A stretch of DNA of 64,000 bases from contig NZ_SMAN01000007.1 in the NCBI RefSeq assembly GCF_004342905.1, positions 1 through 64,000 on the forward strand, written 5' to 3'. Source of the DNA: Melghiribacillus thermohalophilus (lineage in GTDB: Bacteria > Bacillota > Bacilli > Bacillales > Alkalibacillaceae). The position numbers and the translations under genes are program-made. Shown here in pieces: positions 34,145-44,716 of this stretch (within the stretch, counting starts at the first letter, position 1; each line of letters starts with the position of its first letter). The notes beneath the pieces were generated by a model that saw nothing but the letters and a program-made list of their open reading frames with translations, had not been told where the DNA came from and did no database searches.

Positions 34145-34240
34145 ATGAAATTATTTTTGATTTTAATGGTTACTGTCGCATTTTTAACGGCTATTTTCAC
34201 AGCGGGTTACGAATCAAAACCAGGTGGACCAAATCAATAA
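34145..34240 (+). CDS. 31-residue secreted or membrane peptide
   Basis: Begins MKLFLILMVTVAFLTAIFTA, a hydrophobic signal-like segment, and ends GYESKPGGPNQ, a hydrophilic tail. AAGGAGGAACGGCAG precedes ATG 34145. A dedicated promoter and terminator flank it, supporting a real gene. It could be a small membrane protein or a pheromone precursor of the Phr kind; no rap-like receptor is adjacent, so function is unknown. A longer overlapping frame from 34099 was rejected because it has no ribosome site. Confidence 0.7.
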   Translation: MKLFLILMVTVAFLTAIFTAGYESKPGGPNQ

Positions 34241-34254
34241 CATTGCAAAAACAT

Positions 34255-34290
34255 AAACGCCAACATAAATTAAATGCTGGCGTTTTTTAG
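34255..34290 (+). terminator. Terminator of the small-peptide gene
   Basis: AAACGCCA (34255-34262) pairs with TGGCGTTT (34278-34285), followed by a T-tract. Confidence 0.8.
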
Positions 34291-34322
34291 GTTTAGCCAG
34301 GGTTATGCCATTTTACATTCAT

Positions 34323-34796
34323 TTATTTCACACCCGGAAATCCTTGCTGGCGGAGTACTTCATATACAATGATCGCTGCCGTATTGGAGAGGTTTAACGA
34401 TCTCACCTGATCCGTCATATGAATCCGCAGGCATCGATCTTCTTTTCCTTCAATGATCTCCCTGGGAATACCGTTGGTTTCCCTACCGAATATAAAAAAC
34501 CATTCCCGGTCTGGATCACTGAAATCGTAGTCTGTATAATACCTTTCTCCAAAGTTCTCAATATAATAAAAAAAACCCTCTGGATACGTCGCATACAGTT
34601 CATCAATAGAATTGTAATAATGGATATCCACATGATGCCAGTAATCAAGCCCTGCCCGTCTTAACATTTTATCATCGGTCGAAAAACCGAGGGGCCGGAT
34701 CAGGTGAAGGGTTGTGTTGGTTGCAAGACACGTTCGGGCAATATTTCCGGTATTTGCTGGAATTTCTGGCTGATAGAGTACAACATGTAAACCCAT
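34323..34796 (-). CDS. trmL: tRNA (cytidine/uridine(34)-2'-O)-methyltransferase
   Basis: 157 residues, single-domain SPOUT enzyme. Motifs are PEIPANTGNIARTCLA near the start, FGRETNGIP in the middle and IHMTDQVRSLNLSNTAAI at the C-terminal trefoil knot, all as in TrmL/CspR. It methylates the wobble ribose of tRNA-Leu isoacceptors with S-adenosylmethionine. ATG 34796 follows GAGGG by eight bases; a GTG nine bases earlier is an alternative. Confidence 0.93.
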   Translation of the reverse strand: MGLHVVLYQPEIPANTGNIARTCLATNTTLHLIRPLGFSTDDKMLRRAGLDYWHHVDIHYYNSIDELYATYPEGFFYYIENFGERYYTDYDFSDPDREWFFIFGRETNGIPREIIEGKEDRCLRIHMTDQVRSLNLSNTAAIIVYEVLRQQGFPGVK

Positions 34797-34843
34797 TCTG
34801 TTCACCCTCTTTAGTTGAATATAACCTCGAACATTATACCATC

Positions 34844-35704
34844 TTATTCTCCGATTTTGAAAAATTTATACTGGCATTCAGGTGTCCAGGCATGGGAGTC
34901 CTCATAACTCCAGTATCGATGTCTGCTGTTTACCGTATGGGCATTGACCAGGGGCTCTCCATTTGCATCTCTCGCTACCACAATTGTATTATGATTCCAT
35001 TTGCCGTCACCTTCAAAATCATAGCAAATGACATCTCCTGGACTGAGCTGATTAGCTTTATCGACTTCTCTTGCTGTGAGGCCCTGTTCAGAACTGCTTA
35101 AGTACCACCTTAAGGCATGGGCTACAGACCAGCTGTAGCTCCAGTTGTCATGTTTGTACCACCATCCTCTGGAACGATTCGGGTAGCCCCGCATAGGCGC
35201 ATTTCCTGCCAGCATGCACTGGGAAACATAGTTGGTACAGTCTACCTCAAAATTCCGAAAAGCAGGGTTATAGTCATTCCACCATCTTTCAGCATATTGT
35301 ACGGCTTTTCTCCGGTCATAGTGAAATCTCCGAGAAGAAACGGGATCATTTTGAGGAGAAGGATCTGGTGACATAAGGGAAGGTGATTTTCGGGCTGGGC
35401 GGGGGATCATCATCGTCTGATTAGTGATTTGTCCGTCATCAAAGTCAGCCCGTATGGGCACAATTTCTTCTTCCATGTAGTAATGATTGTATTGCCGGAT
35501 CAAGTACGCTAAATGTAAAAAATATTCGACCTGGCAGATGTAATCAGGTACATGAAAATAGCGATAACATCGGATATAACCAGAAATTTTAATTATCTCT
35601 GCGTCTCTTTTCTTCATTAAGTTCATTTTTCTTGTCCACCAGTCCATATCACCCGGGCAGTCTAAAAAAATACGCTGCCAGGATTTGATCAACTGATCTT
35701 TCAT
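34844..35704 (-). CDS. Amidase domain-containing protein (Amidase_6)
   Basis: 286 residues with no obvious signal peptide. The C-terminal half is an Amidase_6/NlpC-P60-like papain fold with the putative catalytic cysteine in EVDCTNYVSQC, RGWWYKHDNWSYSW, LSPGDVICYDFEGDGKWNHNTIVV (the histidine in WNHNT) and NAHTVN. The N-terminal 90 residues form a separate region rich in aromatic residues. Similar proteins occur in many sporulating Bacillaceae; the substrate is unknown. GGGGG precedes ATG 35704. Confidence 0.78.
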   Translation of the reverse strand: MKDQLIKSWQRIFLDCPGDMDWWTRKMNLMKKRDAEIIKISGYIRCYRYFHVPDYICQVEYFLHLAYLIRQYNHYYMEEEIVPIRADFDDGQITNQTMMIPRPARKSPSLMSPDPSPQNDPVSSRRFHYDRRKAVQYAERWWNDYNPAFRNFEVDCTNYVSQCMLAGNAPMRGYPNRSRGWWYKHDNWSYSWSVAHALRWYLSSSEQGLTAREVDKANQLSPGDVICYDFEGDGKWNHNTIVVARDANGEPLVNAHTVNSRHRYWSYEDSHAWTPECQYKFFKIGE

Positions 35705-35765
35705 GTTTATTCCCCCTTTATAAAAAAGTGTATGAAGGGATGGGGGAATGGATGAGAGGGAATGG

Positions 35766-36290
35766 TTATTCTGCAGGTATATTTTCTAATTGGAGCAAAA
35801 ATCGTTTTTTATCCAGTCCTCCATTGTATCCCACAAGAGACCCGTTGCTTCCGATTACCCGATGGCAGGGGACAGCAATGGCAATGGGGTTACGATTAAT
35901 TGCTCCGCCAACTGCACGGGCAGCCTTTGGCGAATGGATCATCTGAGCTATCTCTTTATAGGAACGGGTCTCGCCATAAGGAATGGTTAATAACGATTTC
36001 CATACTCGTTTCTGAAAGGGGGTTCCCTGCAGGTCGATTGGAAAGGTGAAATCGGTACGGTCTCCTGAAAAATATTCCTCTAACTGGAATGTTACTGCCT
36101 TTATCCGTTCTGGATTTTCTTCCATTCCACAGGACAGAAAATATTTTCTCGCCCATTGTTTTAAGGATGAGCAGACGTCATTTTTACTTCCGAAAACAAT
36201 CTGGCAAACACCATTCTGACTTGACAGGATGGTTAACGGTCCAATTGGGCTTTCCATGTCGTCTACGAATAACAAAGGTTTTGCGGACAT
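35766..36290 (-). CDS. ogt: Methylated-DNA--protein-cysteine methyltransferase
   Basis: 174 residues. Repairs O6-methylguanine by transferring the alkyl group to its own cysteine. The active site AVPCHRVIGSNG has C142, with PYGETRSYKEIA and the helix-turn-helix arginine region upstream (residues about 105-135). Length and lack of an Ada N-terminal domain fit an Ogt/AdaB protein. It is transcribed alone. Confidence 0.94.
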   Translation of the reverse strand: MSAKPLLFVDDMESPIGPLTILSSQNGVCQIVFGSKNDVCSSLKQWARKYFLSCGMEENPERIKAVTFQLEEYFSGDRTDFTFPIDLQGTPFQKRVWKSLLTIPYGETRSYKEIAQMIHSPKAARAVGGAINRNPIAIAVPCHRVIGSNGSLVGYNGGLDKKRFLLQLENIPAE

Positions 36291-36507
36291 ACCAAATCCC
36301 CTTCTTTACTGATTTTCCGGCAAAAAGGAAACATCCATATTCGTATGGTAAACACTACATACCGGTCCACCACGTGAACGGATTTGTCCTTTTTCCCGAG
36401 CAATAAAAAATGTTCTATCGTTGAAAGGACGATCGGGTGAAAGGGAACCAAATTCTCTGTCTGATTGATTGAATGATACAGGAACAGATATTAAAAATTC
36501 GATATTT

Positions 36508-37644
36508 TTAAGATTTTTTTAACAGATCTAATCCTTTTTTCATTTCCTGAATAACCTGCATATCCGTTTCCTTTTGCATAGCCTCTTTAATTGCCTCTTC
36601 CGCTTTGTTGCCACCGATTTTTCCTAGGGCCCATGCGGCCGTTCCCCGAATAACCGGTCTGGGGTCCTCATTCATCATAGCAATTAAATCATTCACCGCT
36701 GATTTATCCTTGTAATGGGCAAGAGCCAGAATAGCATTACGCTGAATCGGTTTTTTTCCCCGCCAGGAGCCGGACATGGAACCAAAACGTTCCCGAAATT
36801 CCCGGTTGGATAGTTTCAATAATGGTATGAGCTTCGGTTTAACGTTTTCAGGTTCAGGTTCCATTTCCGGATGGAGGTGAACATCTTTTCCTTTGTTTTT
36901 TGGACATACTTGCTGACAGGTGTCACATCCGTAAAGCCGGTTACCGATTTTCCCGCGAAATTCGTCAGGCAAAAAATCCTTCGTTTGAGTTAAAAAAGCA
37001 ATGCAGCGCCGGGCATTTAGCTGACCGCCCTGAACAAGGGCACCGGTAGGGCAGGCGTCCACACAGATATGGCAGTCACCGCAGCTGTCTTCCACCGGCT
37101 GATCGGGGGGAAAAGGAATGTTGGTGATCATCTCACCTAAATAAACATACGAACCAAATTCAGGGGTAATGATGGAGCAGTTTTTTCCGGAAAAGCCAAT
37201 TCCAGCTCTTTCTGCTACTGCACGATCCGATAATTCGCCCGTATCCACCATGATTCTGGTTAATACATCGGGGTTTTTATCCTTCAAGAATTGGGACAGT
37301 TTTTCAAGACGTTCCCGCAAAATATGGTGGTAATCCTTTCCCCATGAAGCCCGGCAAAAGATCCCCCTGCGCTCCTTTCTTGTTCCTCTGGGGGCATTTT
37401 TCATTCTGGAGGGATAGGCCATGGCAATCGAAATGATGGATTTCGCTTCCGGAAGGAGACGCTCCGGCTCCGTCCGTTCCTCAATCGAGCCTTTTTCAAA
37501 ACCGGACTGGTAACCAAGGGAAGCCTGAATTTTTAGCCGTTCTTTTAAGGTTGAAAATACATCGGCAGAAGCAAATCCGATTTTATCAATGCCGATTTCT
37601 CTGCTGTACTCTATGACTTCCTGTTTGAGATTGTCATATGTCAT
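36508..37644 (-). CDS. queG: Epoxyqueuosine reductase
   Basis: 378 residues. It reduces epoxyqueuosine to queuosine in tRNA, using cobalamin and two 4Fe-4S clusters. Cluster ligands are seen in CGDCHICVDACP (C188, C191, C194, C198) and CDTCQQVCPKNKG further on. The catalytic aspartate region is MVDTGELSDRAVAERAG (about 132-148). The C-terminus is a short HEAT-repeat region (RRPVIRGTAAWALGKIG-like), typical of Firmicute QueG. GGAGG precedes ATG 37644. Confidence 0.93.
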   Translation of the reverse strand: MTYDNLKQEVIEYSREIGIDKIGFASADVFSTLKERLKIQASLGYQSGFEKGSIEERTEPERLLPEAKSIISIAMAYPSRMKNAPRGTRKERRGIFCRASWGKDYHHILRERLEKLSQFLKDKNPDVLTRIMVDTGELSDRAVAERAGIGFSGKNCSIITPEFGSYVYLGEMITNIPFPPDQPVEDSCGDCHICVDACPTGALVQGGQLNARRCIAFLTQTKDFLPDEFRGKIGNRLYGCDTCQQVCPKNKGKDVHLHPEMEPEPENVKPKLIPLLKLSNREFRERFGSMSGSWRGKKPIQRNAILALAHYKDKSAVNDLIAMMNEDPRPVIRGTAAWALGKIGGNKAEEAIKEAMQKETDMQVIQEMKKGLDLLKKS

Positions 37645-37719
37645 CGCCTGAATCCCTCCCTGAACTGGACTCGTGTCAGCTAATCTTTTTTTGCTAACTT
37701 TATTATATATTGCATCGTC

Positions 37720-39432
37720 TTATGATGACAGTTCAACAACTCTGGCAATTCTTATGCGATTGAAGGCTGCGGCAATTTCAAACCTTCTCGGTCTCGCGAT
37801 TTCCCCCGGGTGTTCATCCGGACGTGGGGTAAAGGAAGATAATCCCTCTGTGTCCATTTGTTTTTCCACCTGATCAAGCAATTCTGCTAAGGAAATGTTT
37901 TTTTCCAGTCTGTTTCGGCGTTCTAAAAAGTGAATGATTTCAGCAATCATTCTTGTCTGGGAACTATCCACAAGCTGTTCAACCTGGGAGAGATCAATTT
38001 CGTGTCTTCCCATCACAATTTTGGATAATCCTTTAGCCTGAACCTTCGATTTTTTTCCCTTTTGACTGTTCAGGCTGCCGGGTAAAAACCTCCTTCTCGG
38101 CAGTTGCCCAAAGGATTCCCCGCCTTCTTTTTCCCGCTGATACGGATATTTTTCGGCAATTTCTTTTGCTTTTTTCGTCACGTTAAGAGGAAGATATTGA
38201 TCCATCATTATAACTTCATCCGCTGCATCAAAGTAATCACCGGATCCCCCCATAACCAGAATAGTGGAGACATCCAGTTCCTCTTTCATCTGCTTGATTT
38301 TATCAATAAAAGGAGTAATCGGTTCCTTTTCTTTTACGACCAGTTCCTGCATTCGTTCATCCCGAATCATAAAGTTGGTCGCACTTGTGTCTTCGTCAAT
38401 CAACAACGTTTTCGCTCCTGCTTCAAGTGCTTCCATCACATTGGCTGCCTGGGATGTGCTTCCGCTGGCATTGTCGGTTGAAAAATGCACCGTATCTTCC
38501 CCGTGGGGCAGGTGATTGATGAACGGAGAAATATTGACCGTGGTCACCTTTCTGCCATCTTCCGCCCGGACTTTTACGGCAGCAGGGTCTGTTAAGACAT
38601 ATTCTCTGCCGTCCCCACGTATATGATGATATACGCCCCGTTCAATGGCATTCAGAAGGGTGCTTTTGCCGTGATATCCTCCACCGACAATTAAAACAAT
38701 TCCCTTTTTCAGTGCCATTCCGGTAAGGGGTTCGTCCCGATGGGGGATATTGATGGAAACCCGGTTTTCCTCAGGGCTTTTAAAAGGTATCGCATGTTTC
38801 AGCGGGCGGTTGCTGATACCACTTTCCCTGGGCAGGACAGCTCCGTCAGCTACAAATGCGATCCAGTTGTTTTCTTTCATTTGTTTTCGAATAGCCTGAT
38901 GCTGATCCGAAAGCTGAACGGCCTGATCGATTTCCTGATCGGAAATCGCAAAAATCGATTGATCCAGTATGGCAGGAAGAACCGTAAAAAATAATTTATC
39001 TGCTTCCCTTCCGTTTATTCTTCGGCCATTTGCGGGAAGCCCAATGGATAAGCAGATAGTCGTTTCAGCATCTCCTATGGTTACAGCTGCCCGTTCCAGA
39101 ATTTCCTGTCCCGGTTCATCAATGGAGACCATGCCACTTTTGCCTGTTCCTCTGACAGGAATGTTTAACCGTCGTATGGCTTTTGCTACACTGCGGGCAA
39201 GACAGTCTTCCGCGTATATTTTTCTTTCCTTACAATCTTTCCAGCCTGGTTTGATCGGTCTCTGGTCAAAGGGGATAAGGATGCGGATTTTTGACGGAGA
39301 AGCAAAAGGATCTCCCTGAACGTAATCCACCATTAGCTTAAAACGGGAATACTGATACCTCCCCTGGAGAGATTTGTAGGCTTTATACCCTTTTCCATCC
39401 ATCTGTTTCAGACTCGAACGGAGTTTTTGCAT
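37720..39432 (-). CDS. ABC-ATPase domain protein (PF09818-like)
   Basis: 570 residues. It has a P-loop GGGYHGKSTLL near residue 255, an ABC signature-like STSQAANVMEALEAGAKTLLIDEDTSATNFM region with Walker B LLIDED, and IRILIPFDQRP in the N-terminal part, all features of the conserved 'predicted ABC-class ATPase' family. These cytosolic proteins lack transmembrane partners; a role in nucleic-acid binding is suspected for relatives. No substrate can be assigned. It is the first gene of a minus-strand pair with queG, with 75 bp between them. Confidence 0.83.
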   Translation of the reverse strand: MQKLRSSLKQMDGKGYKAYKSLQGRYQYSRFKLMVDYVQGDPFASPSKIRILIPFDQRPIKPGWKDCKERKIYAEDCLARSVAKAIRRLNIPVRGTGKSGMVSIDEPGQEILERAAVTIGDAETTICLSIGLPANGRRINGREADKLFFTVLPAILDQSIFAISDQEIDQAVQLSDQHQAIRKQMKENNWIAFVADGAVLPRESGISNRPLKHAIPFKSPEENRVSINIPHRDEPLTGMALKKGIVLIVGGGYHGKSTLLNAIERGVYHHIRGDGREYVLTDPAAVKVRAEDGRKVTTVNISPFINHLPHGEDTVHFSTDNASGSTSQAANVMEALEAGAKTLLIDEDTSATNFMIRDERMQELVVKEKEPITPFIDKIKQMKEELDVSTILVMGGSGDYFDAADEVIMMDQYLPLNVTKKAKEIAEKYPYQREKEGGESFGQLPRRRFLPGSLNSQKGKKSKVQAKGLSKIVMGRHEIDLSQVEQLVDSSQTRMIAEIIHFLERRNRLEKNISLAELLDQVEKQMDTEGLSSFTPRPDEHPGEIARPRRFEIAAAFNRIRIARVVELSS

Positions 39433-39601
39433 TGCGATTCACCTCTCTACCCATTCAGGTCGTTTCCTCTGACAAGAATACTATCTTACCCTTTCGATTG
39501 CAAACTGCTTTAACATCTATGAATTCTCTTCATGAAACGGCTGCTTTCATCATAAAGTGTATATGAACGAACCATCTCAAAACCTGCAGGGAGGTCAATG
39601 A

Positions 39602-41497
39602 ATGGATATTATCAAAAAAATTGAAAGCCAGCGAGAAGATGAAGAAAAGTTAAAATGGGAAGGGACCTTCGCTGAATATCTGAAGTTATTAAAAGAAAAA
39701 CCTTATCTGGCTCAGTCTGCTCACTCCCGTATTTATCAAATGATTAAAGAGGCCGGTGTGGAAGAAAAAAACGGTCATAAAGAATATAAGTTTTTCAGCA
39801 ATGACATCTTTGGACTTGAAGAAGCAATGGAACGATTGGTGGAAGAATATTTTCATCCCGCAGCCGAACGGCTTGATGTGCGGAAGCGCATCCTATTATT
39901 AATGGGACCGGTCAGCGGCGGAAAATCCACCATTGTGACATTACTAAAAAGGGGGCTGGAACGCTTTTCCTACACAGATAAAGGTGCTGTTTTTGCCATT
40001 AAAGACTGTCCGATGATGGAAGATCCTCTTCATCTAATTCCGCACCATTTGCGGGATGATTTTTATGAAGAGTATGGCATCCGGATCGAGGGAAACTTGT
40101 CGCCTCTTAACATGATGCGTCTTGAAAAAGAATACGGGGGACGGATTGAAGATGTCATGGTGGAAAGGGTGTTTATATCTGAAAACAAAAGAAAGGGAAT
40201 TGGCACCTTTAGCCCATCGGATCCGAAATCTCAGGATATTGCCGATTTAACCGGTTCAATAGACTTTTCCACTATAGCCCAGTATGGATCAGAATCAGAC
40301 CCGAGAGCCTATCGTTTTGACGGTGAGTTGAACGTTGCCAATCGGGGAATTATGGAGTTTCAGGAAATTCTAAAATGTGATGAAAAATTTTTATGGAATC
40401 TCCTGTCACTGACTCAGGAAGGGAACTTTAAAGCGGGAAGATTTGCCCTGATCAGCGCGGATGAATTAATTATTGCCCATACAAATGAAGCCGAATATCG
40501 TTCCTTTATTGCCGATAAAAAAAATGAAGCCCTCCATTCACGAATGATTGTTATGCCGATCCCTTACAATTTGAAAGTGAGTCAGGAAGAACGAATTTAT
40601 GAGAAAATGATTAAAGAAAGCAATATGCATGATGTACACATCGCCCCCCACACATTAAAAATCACTGCGATATTTACCATATTGACGAGACTAAAAGAGT
40701 CCAGTCGAAAAGATATTGATTTGTTAAAGAAGATGCGATTGTATGATGGAGACAGTGTAGAAGGGTTCAGCGATATAGATGTTGAAGAATTAAAAAAGGA
40801 ACATCCGGACGAAGGAATGGATGGCATTGACCCCAGGTTTGTCATGAACCGGATTTCATCGGCCATCATAAAAAAAGAAGCAAAATCAATTAATGCTCTA
40901 GATGTTCTCCGTTCATTAAAGGAAGGGCTGGATCATCATCCTTCCATTACAAAAGAAGATAAGGAAAAATATTTAACCTATATTAATATAGCACGAAAAG
41001 AGTATGATGAAATTGCGAAGAAGGAAGTACAAAAAGCATTCGTCTACTCGTATGAAGAATCGGCAAGAACATTGATGGATAATTACTTAGATAATGTCGA
41101 AGCCTATTGCAATAACACCAAACTGAGAGATCCCCTGACCGGTGAAGAGATGAGCCCGGACGAAAAACTGATGCGTTCCATAGAAGAACAGATCGGCATT
41201 TCCGAAAATGCCAAAAAAGCATTCCGGGAAGAAATTTTGATTCGAATATCCGCTTATGCCAGAAAGGGGAAACGATTCGACTATCAATCGCATGAACGAC
41301 TCAGGGAAGCGATACAGAAGAAACTGTTTGCTGATCTAAAAGATGTGGTCAAAATAACAACGACTACGAAAACGCCGGATGAACAGCAGCTAAAAAAGAT
41401 CAATGAAGTGATTGCCACGCTGATTGATGAATACGGCTATGATTCCACCTCAGCAAATGAGTTGCTTCGATATGTAGGAAGCCTGCTCAATCGATAA
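39602..41497 (+). CDS. prkA: PrkA AAA+ protease/serine protein kinase
   Basis: 631 residues. Walker A GPVSGGKST is at 102-110 in an AAA+ domain, and the PrkA kinase-like C-terminal domain covers the last third. In Bacillus, PrkA is a sporulation protein linked to sigma-K-dependent gene expression; it has been described both as a kinase and as an AAA+ protease. It normally works alongside YhbH (DUF444). Here yhbH lies 11.5 kb downstream and is interrupted, so the two are not cotranscribed. AGGGAGG lies eight bases before ATG 39602. Confidence 0.93.
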   Translation: MDIIKKIESQREDEEKLKWEGTFAEYLKLLKEKPYLAQSAHSRIYQMIKEAGVEEKNGHKEYKFFSNDIFGLEEAMERLVEEYFHPAAERLDVRKRILLLMGPVSGGKSTIVTLLKRGLERFSYTDKGAVFAIKDCPMMEDPLHLIPHHLRDDFYEEYGIRIEGNLSPLNMMRLEKEYGGRIEDVMVERVFISENKRKGIGTFSPSDPKSQDIADLTGSIDFSTIAQYGSESDPRAYRFDGELNVANRGIMEFQEILKCDEKFLWNLLSLTQEGNFKAGRFALISADELIIAHTNEAEYRSFIADKKNEALHSRMIVMPIPYNLKVSQEERIYEKMIKESNMHDVHIAPHTLKITAIFTILTRLKESSRKDIDLLKKMRLYDGDSVEGFSDIDVEELKKEHPDEGMDGIDPRFVMNRISSAIIKKEAKSINALDVLRSLKEGLDHHPSITKEDKEKYLTYINIARKEYDEIAKKEVQKAFVYSYEESARTLMDNYLDNVEAYCNNTKLRDPLTGEEMSPDEKLMRSIEEQIGISENAKKAFREEILIRISAYARKGKRFDYQSHERLREAIQKKLFADLKDVVKITTTTKTPDEQQLKKINEVIATLIDEYGYDSTSANELLRYVGSLLNR

Positions 41498-41523
41498 AAA
41501 TTCATGTTTGAACCTGTTATTTT

Positions 41524-41558
41524 GGGATAACTTAATTAATGGGTTATCCCTTTTTTTA
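41524..41558 (+). terminator. prkA terminator
   Basis: GGGATAAC (41524-41531) pairs with GTTATCCC (41543-41550), followed by seven T. Confidence 0.85.
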
Positions 41559-41857
41559 TTCTGTCCATTAATTGGTAAAATTCAAAAATTTCCATTAAAA
41601 TAGCGTTTTTTGCCTTAAACATACACGATTGAAACGATGAAACAGCATATGTGATTCAGATTGCATAAAAGTGTAAGAAAAACGTGAGATATGGCTTTTC
41701 TGGTTTAAAGATTTAATATATACTAGTTGAAGGTATGAAACAGCATCATTTTTTTCGCCATAGTTCAGTCTAATCATCGGGGTATATGATTTGAGACTTA
41801 TATGGATGAAAACTATAATAAAAAATGGATTTTCACAAACTATTGGGGGTAGTAAAA
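41559..41857. other. Upstream region of odhA
   Basis: Holds no gene. AT-rich, with a promoter presumably present for odhAB, but I cannot choose one among several TATAAT-like sequences (for instance around 41813). Confidence 0.4.
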
Positions 41858-44716
41858 GTGTCTAACAGAGGGTCTAACGAAAGCATATGGGAACATTTCC
41901 ATGGCCCTAATGTGGGTTACATCGAAGAACAATATGAGAAATACTTAGAAGACCCTGATACGGTTGATCCGTCTTTGCGGGAAGTGTTTGATGAATACGG
42001 AGCACCTCACTGGGTCACACAAGAAAAAGGAGTCCATGAACACAGAGGTGGAGCTTCTGATGTTGATATCCAAAAGGTGACGGCTGCGCTAAAGTTAGTG
42101 GAAGCGATTCGCCGTCATGGTCATTTAGAAGCGAATATCTATCCGGTAGGAAAGCGGAAGAATCGCTATACTCCTCTGGTGGATATCAAGACCTATGGTC
42201 TGTCAGAGGCTGATTTAAGGTCTATTCCAGCACAATGGCTGTGGAAAGATGCGCCCGGTCATGTCCGGAATGGTCTGGATGTAGTAGAAACATTAAAAGA
42301 AAGATATTCAGGCACAATTTCTTTCGAGTTTTACCACGTGCACCATGATGAAGAACGGGAATGGCTTCAGCATAAGGTCGAAACAGGAGCTTTAAATGTT
42401 TCGTTAAATCCTGATGAGAAAAAACAACTTCTGAAACGTCTGGCAGAAGTTGAAGGTTTTGAGCATTTCTTAAATAAAACATTCGTTGGACAGAAGCGCT
42501 TTTCCATTGAAGGGCTGGATATGATGGTTCCGATGCTGGATCGGATTGTACAGGAAGCCTACCGTGATGCTACCGAACACGTCATGCTGGGGATGGCCCA
42601 CCGCGGCCGTCTGAACGTTCTGGCCCATGTTTTAGGAAAACCTTATGATTTGATTTTTTCTGAATTTCATCATGCCCCGAATAAAGAGCTGGTACCATCA
42701 GAAGGTTCCATGGGAATTAACTATGGCTGGACTGGTGATGTAAAGTACCATTTTGGTGCGAAACGTGAAGTGAAAGATGATGCGAGAGAAATGCGTGTAA
42801 CTCTGGCCCATAATCCTTCTCACCTGGAGTTTGTGAATCCGGTTGTTGAAGGCTATACACGTGCGGCCCAGGATGATCGTTCGAATCCTGGATATTCCGA
42901 ACAGGATGTGGATAAAGCCTTAAGCGTATTGATTCACGGAGATGCAGCCTTCATCGGTGAAGGTGTGGTAGCAGAAACTTTGAATCTGTCCGGTTTAAGA
43001 GGCTATCAGACTGGAGGAACCATTCATATTATCGCCAATAACTTGATTGGATTTACTACTAATCAAGAACAGGGACGTTCGACCACTTATGCCAGTGATC
43101 TTGCTAAAGGATTTGAAATCCCTGTTATTCATGTTAATGCTGATGACCCTGTTGCATGTTTAACGGCTGTATCCTTTGCCTATGAGTACCGGAAAACCTT
43201 CCATAAAGATATTTTGATTGACCTGGTCGGCTACCGCCGTTACGGACATAATGAAATGGATGAACCACGCGCCACTCAGCCGGCGTTATATAAGGATATC
43301 GATCAGCATCCAACAGTTCTGCATATCTACGCCGATCGATTAATGGAAGAAGGAACGATCAGGAAAGAAGATATGGAGCAGATGAAAAAAGAAGTGGATG
43401 ATAAACTTCGGGAAATTTATATCAGCATGAAGGAAAGTGAAACTGAAGATCCTGATGTAGATGCGATTCCGGAGGCGATCGCAAACGGTTTAGACCAGAT
43501 TGAAACGGCTGTGCCGCTTGATAGTTTAAAAGCATTGAATAAAGGTTTATTAAAACGTCCGGAAGGGTTCCATTCCTTTAAAAAACTTGAACGTATTTTA
43601 AAAAGAAGAGAAAATGCCCTGGAAGAAGGAAACAAAGTGGATTGGGCCCTTGGGGAAGCTCTTGCCTTTGCCTCTATTTTAAAAGATGGAAACCCAATCC
43701 GCATTACCGGTCAGGATAGCGAACGGGGAACTTTTGCACACAGAAATCTCGTTTTACATGATACGGAAACCGATGAAACCTATTGTCCCATGCATGGACT
43801 CGATGAAGCAAAAGCTTCATTTGATATATTCAACAGCCCCCTTTCTGAAACAGGTGTGCTTGGCTTTGAGTACGGATATAGCGTTCAGGCACCAGAAACG
43901 CTCGTTTTATGGGAAGCCCAATTTGGTGACTTCGCAAATGCTGGTCAGGTATTAATCGATCAGTTCATTTCTTCAGGACGTGCCAAATGGGATCAAAAAT
44001 CCAGTATGGTTCTTCTGCTTCCTCATGGTTATGAAGGACAGGGACCTGAACATTCCAGTGGCCGACTGGAGCGTTTCCTGCAGCTGTCTGCCGAAAATAA
44101 CTGGACGGTGGCCAATGTTACATCAGCTGCCCAGTATTTTCACCTGCTTCGACGTCAGGCAGCTATTGGCGGCAAGGATAATGCCCGTCCGCTCATATTA
44201 ATGACGCCAAAGAGTCTGCTCAGAAACCCAAGAGTCGCTTCTTCACCGGAAGAATTCAGTGAGGGTAAATTTAAGCCAGTGCTGGAACAGCCGGGACTTG
44301 GTGCAAATACAGACCAAGTCAAAACCATTGTCCTGGGAAGCGGTAAAGTGATGGTTGAACTGGAGGAAGCGCTGGAAGAACACGGTTATGATCAGTTTGA
44401 TTGGCTCCATATTTTGCGAATTGAACAAATTTATCCATTCCCTGAAAAACAGGTAAAAGAAATACTGTCCCGTTATCCGAATACGGAAGAGTTGATTTGG
44501 ATTCAGGAAGAACCAAAAAATATGGGAAGCTGGGACTTTGTCAAAGAAACCATTCTGAATCTTTTATCTGAGGGTCAGACCCTTCATTATGTCGGCCGGC
44601 CGCATCGCTCATCACCGGCTGTTGGGGAACCAAATGTTCATAAAACCGAACAAAAACGCATCATAAAAGAGGCGCTAAAGTTGTCCAAAGGAGGAGATTC
44701 TCGTGAAAGAAATTAA
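41858..44716 (+). CDS. odhA: 2-oxoglutarate dehydrogenase E1 component
   Basis: 952 residues. ThDP-dependent E1o, which decarboxylates 2-oxoglutarate and succinylates the lipoyl group of OdhB in the TCA cycle. Motifs seen: [38 protein letters not shown] (ThDP/Mg), [13 protein letters not shown], and in the C-terminal half LGFEYGYSV and [26 protein letters not shown] 41858 has GGGGG eight bases before it. It overlaps odhB by 14 bases, indicating a two-gene operon. The lipoamide dehydrogenase gene is elsewhere. Confidence 0.95.
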   Translation: MSNRGSNESIWEHFHGPNVGYIEEQYEKYLEDPDTVDPSLREVFDEYGAPHWVTQEKGVHEHRGGASDVDIQKVTAALKLVEAIRRHGHLEANIYPVGKRKNRYTPLVDIKTYGLSEADLRSIPAQWLWKDAPGHVRNGLDVVETLKERYSGTISFEFYHVHHDEEREWLQHKVETGALNVSLNPDEKKQLLKRLAEVEGFEHFLNKTFVGQKRFSIEGLDMMVPMLDRIVQEAYRDATEHVMLGMAHRGRLNVLAHVLGKPYDLIFSEFHHAPNKELVPSEGSMGINYGWTGDVKYHFGAKREVKDDAREMRVTLAHNPSHLEFVNPVVEGYTRAAQDDRSNPGYSEQDVDKALSVLIHGDAAFIGEGVVAETLNLSGLRGYQTGGTIHIIANNLIGFTTNQEQGRSTTYASDLAKGFEIPVIHVNADDPVACLTAVSFAYEYRKTFHKDILIDLVGYRRYGHNEMDEPRATQPALYKDIDQHPTVLHIYADRLMEEGTIRKEDMEQMKKEVDDKLREIYISMKESETEDPDVDAIPEAIANGLDQIETAVPLDSLKALNKGLLKRPEGFHSFKKLERILKRRENALEEGNKVDWALGEALAFASILKDGNPIRITGQDSERGTFAHRNLVLHDTETDETYCPMHGLDEAKASFDIFNSPLSETGVLGFEYGYSVQAPETLVLWEAQFGDFANAGQVLIDQFISSGRAKWDQKSSMVLLLPHGYEGQGPEHSSGRLERFLQLSAENNWTVANVTSAAQYFHLLRRQAAIGGKDNARPLILMTPKSLLRNPRVASSPEEFSEGKFKPVLEQPGLGANTDQVKTIVLGSGKVMVELEEALEEHGYDQFDWLHILRIEQIYPFPEKQVKEILSRYPNTEELIWIQEEPKNMGSWDFVKETILNLLSEGQTLHYVGRPHRSSPAVGEPNVHKTEQKRIIKEALKLSKGGDSRERN

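Noticed and set aside
34099-34290. 63-codon frame over the small-peptide gene
   Set aside because: No ribosome site and it reads through the terminator; the shorter frame has both a strong site and a signal-like start.
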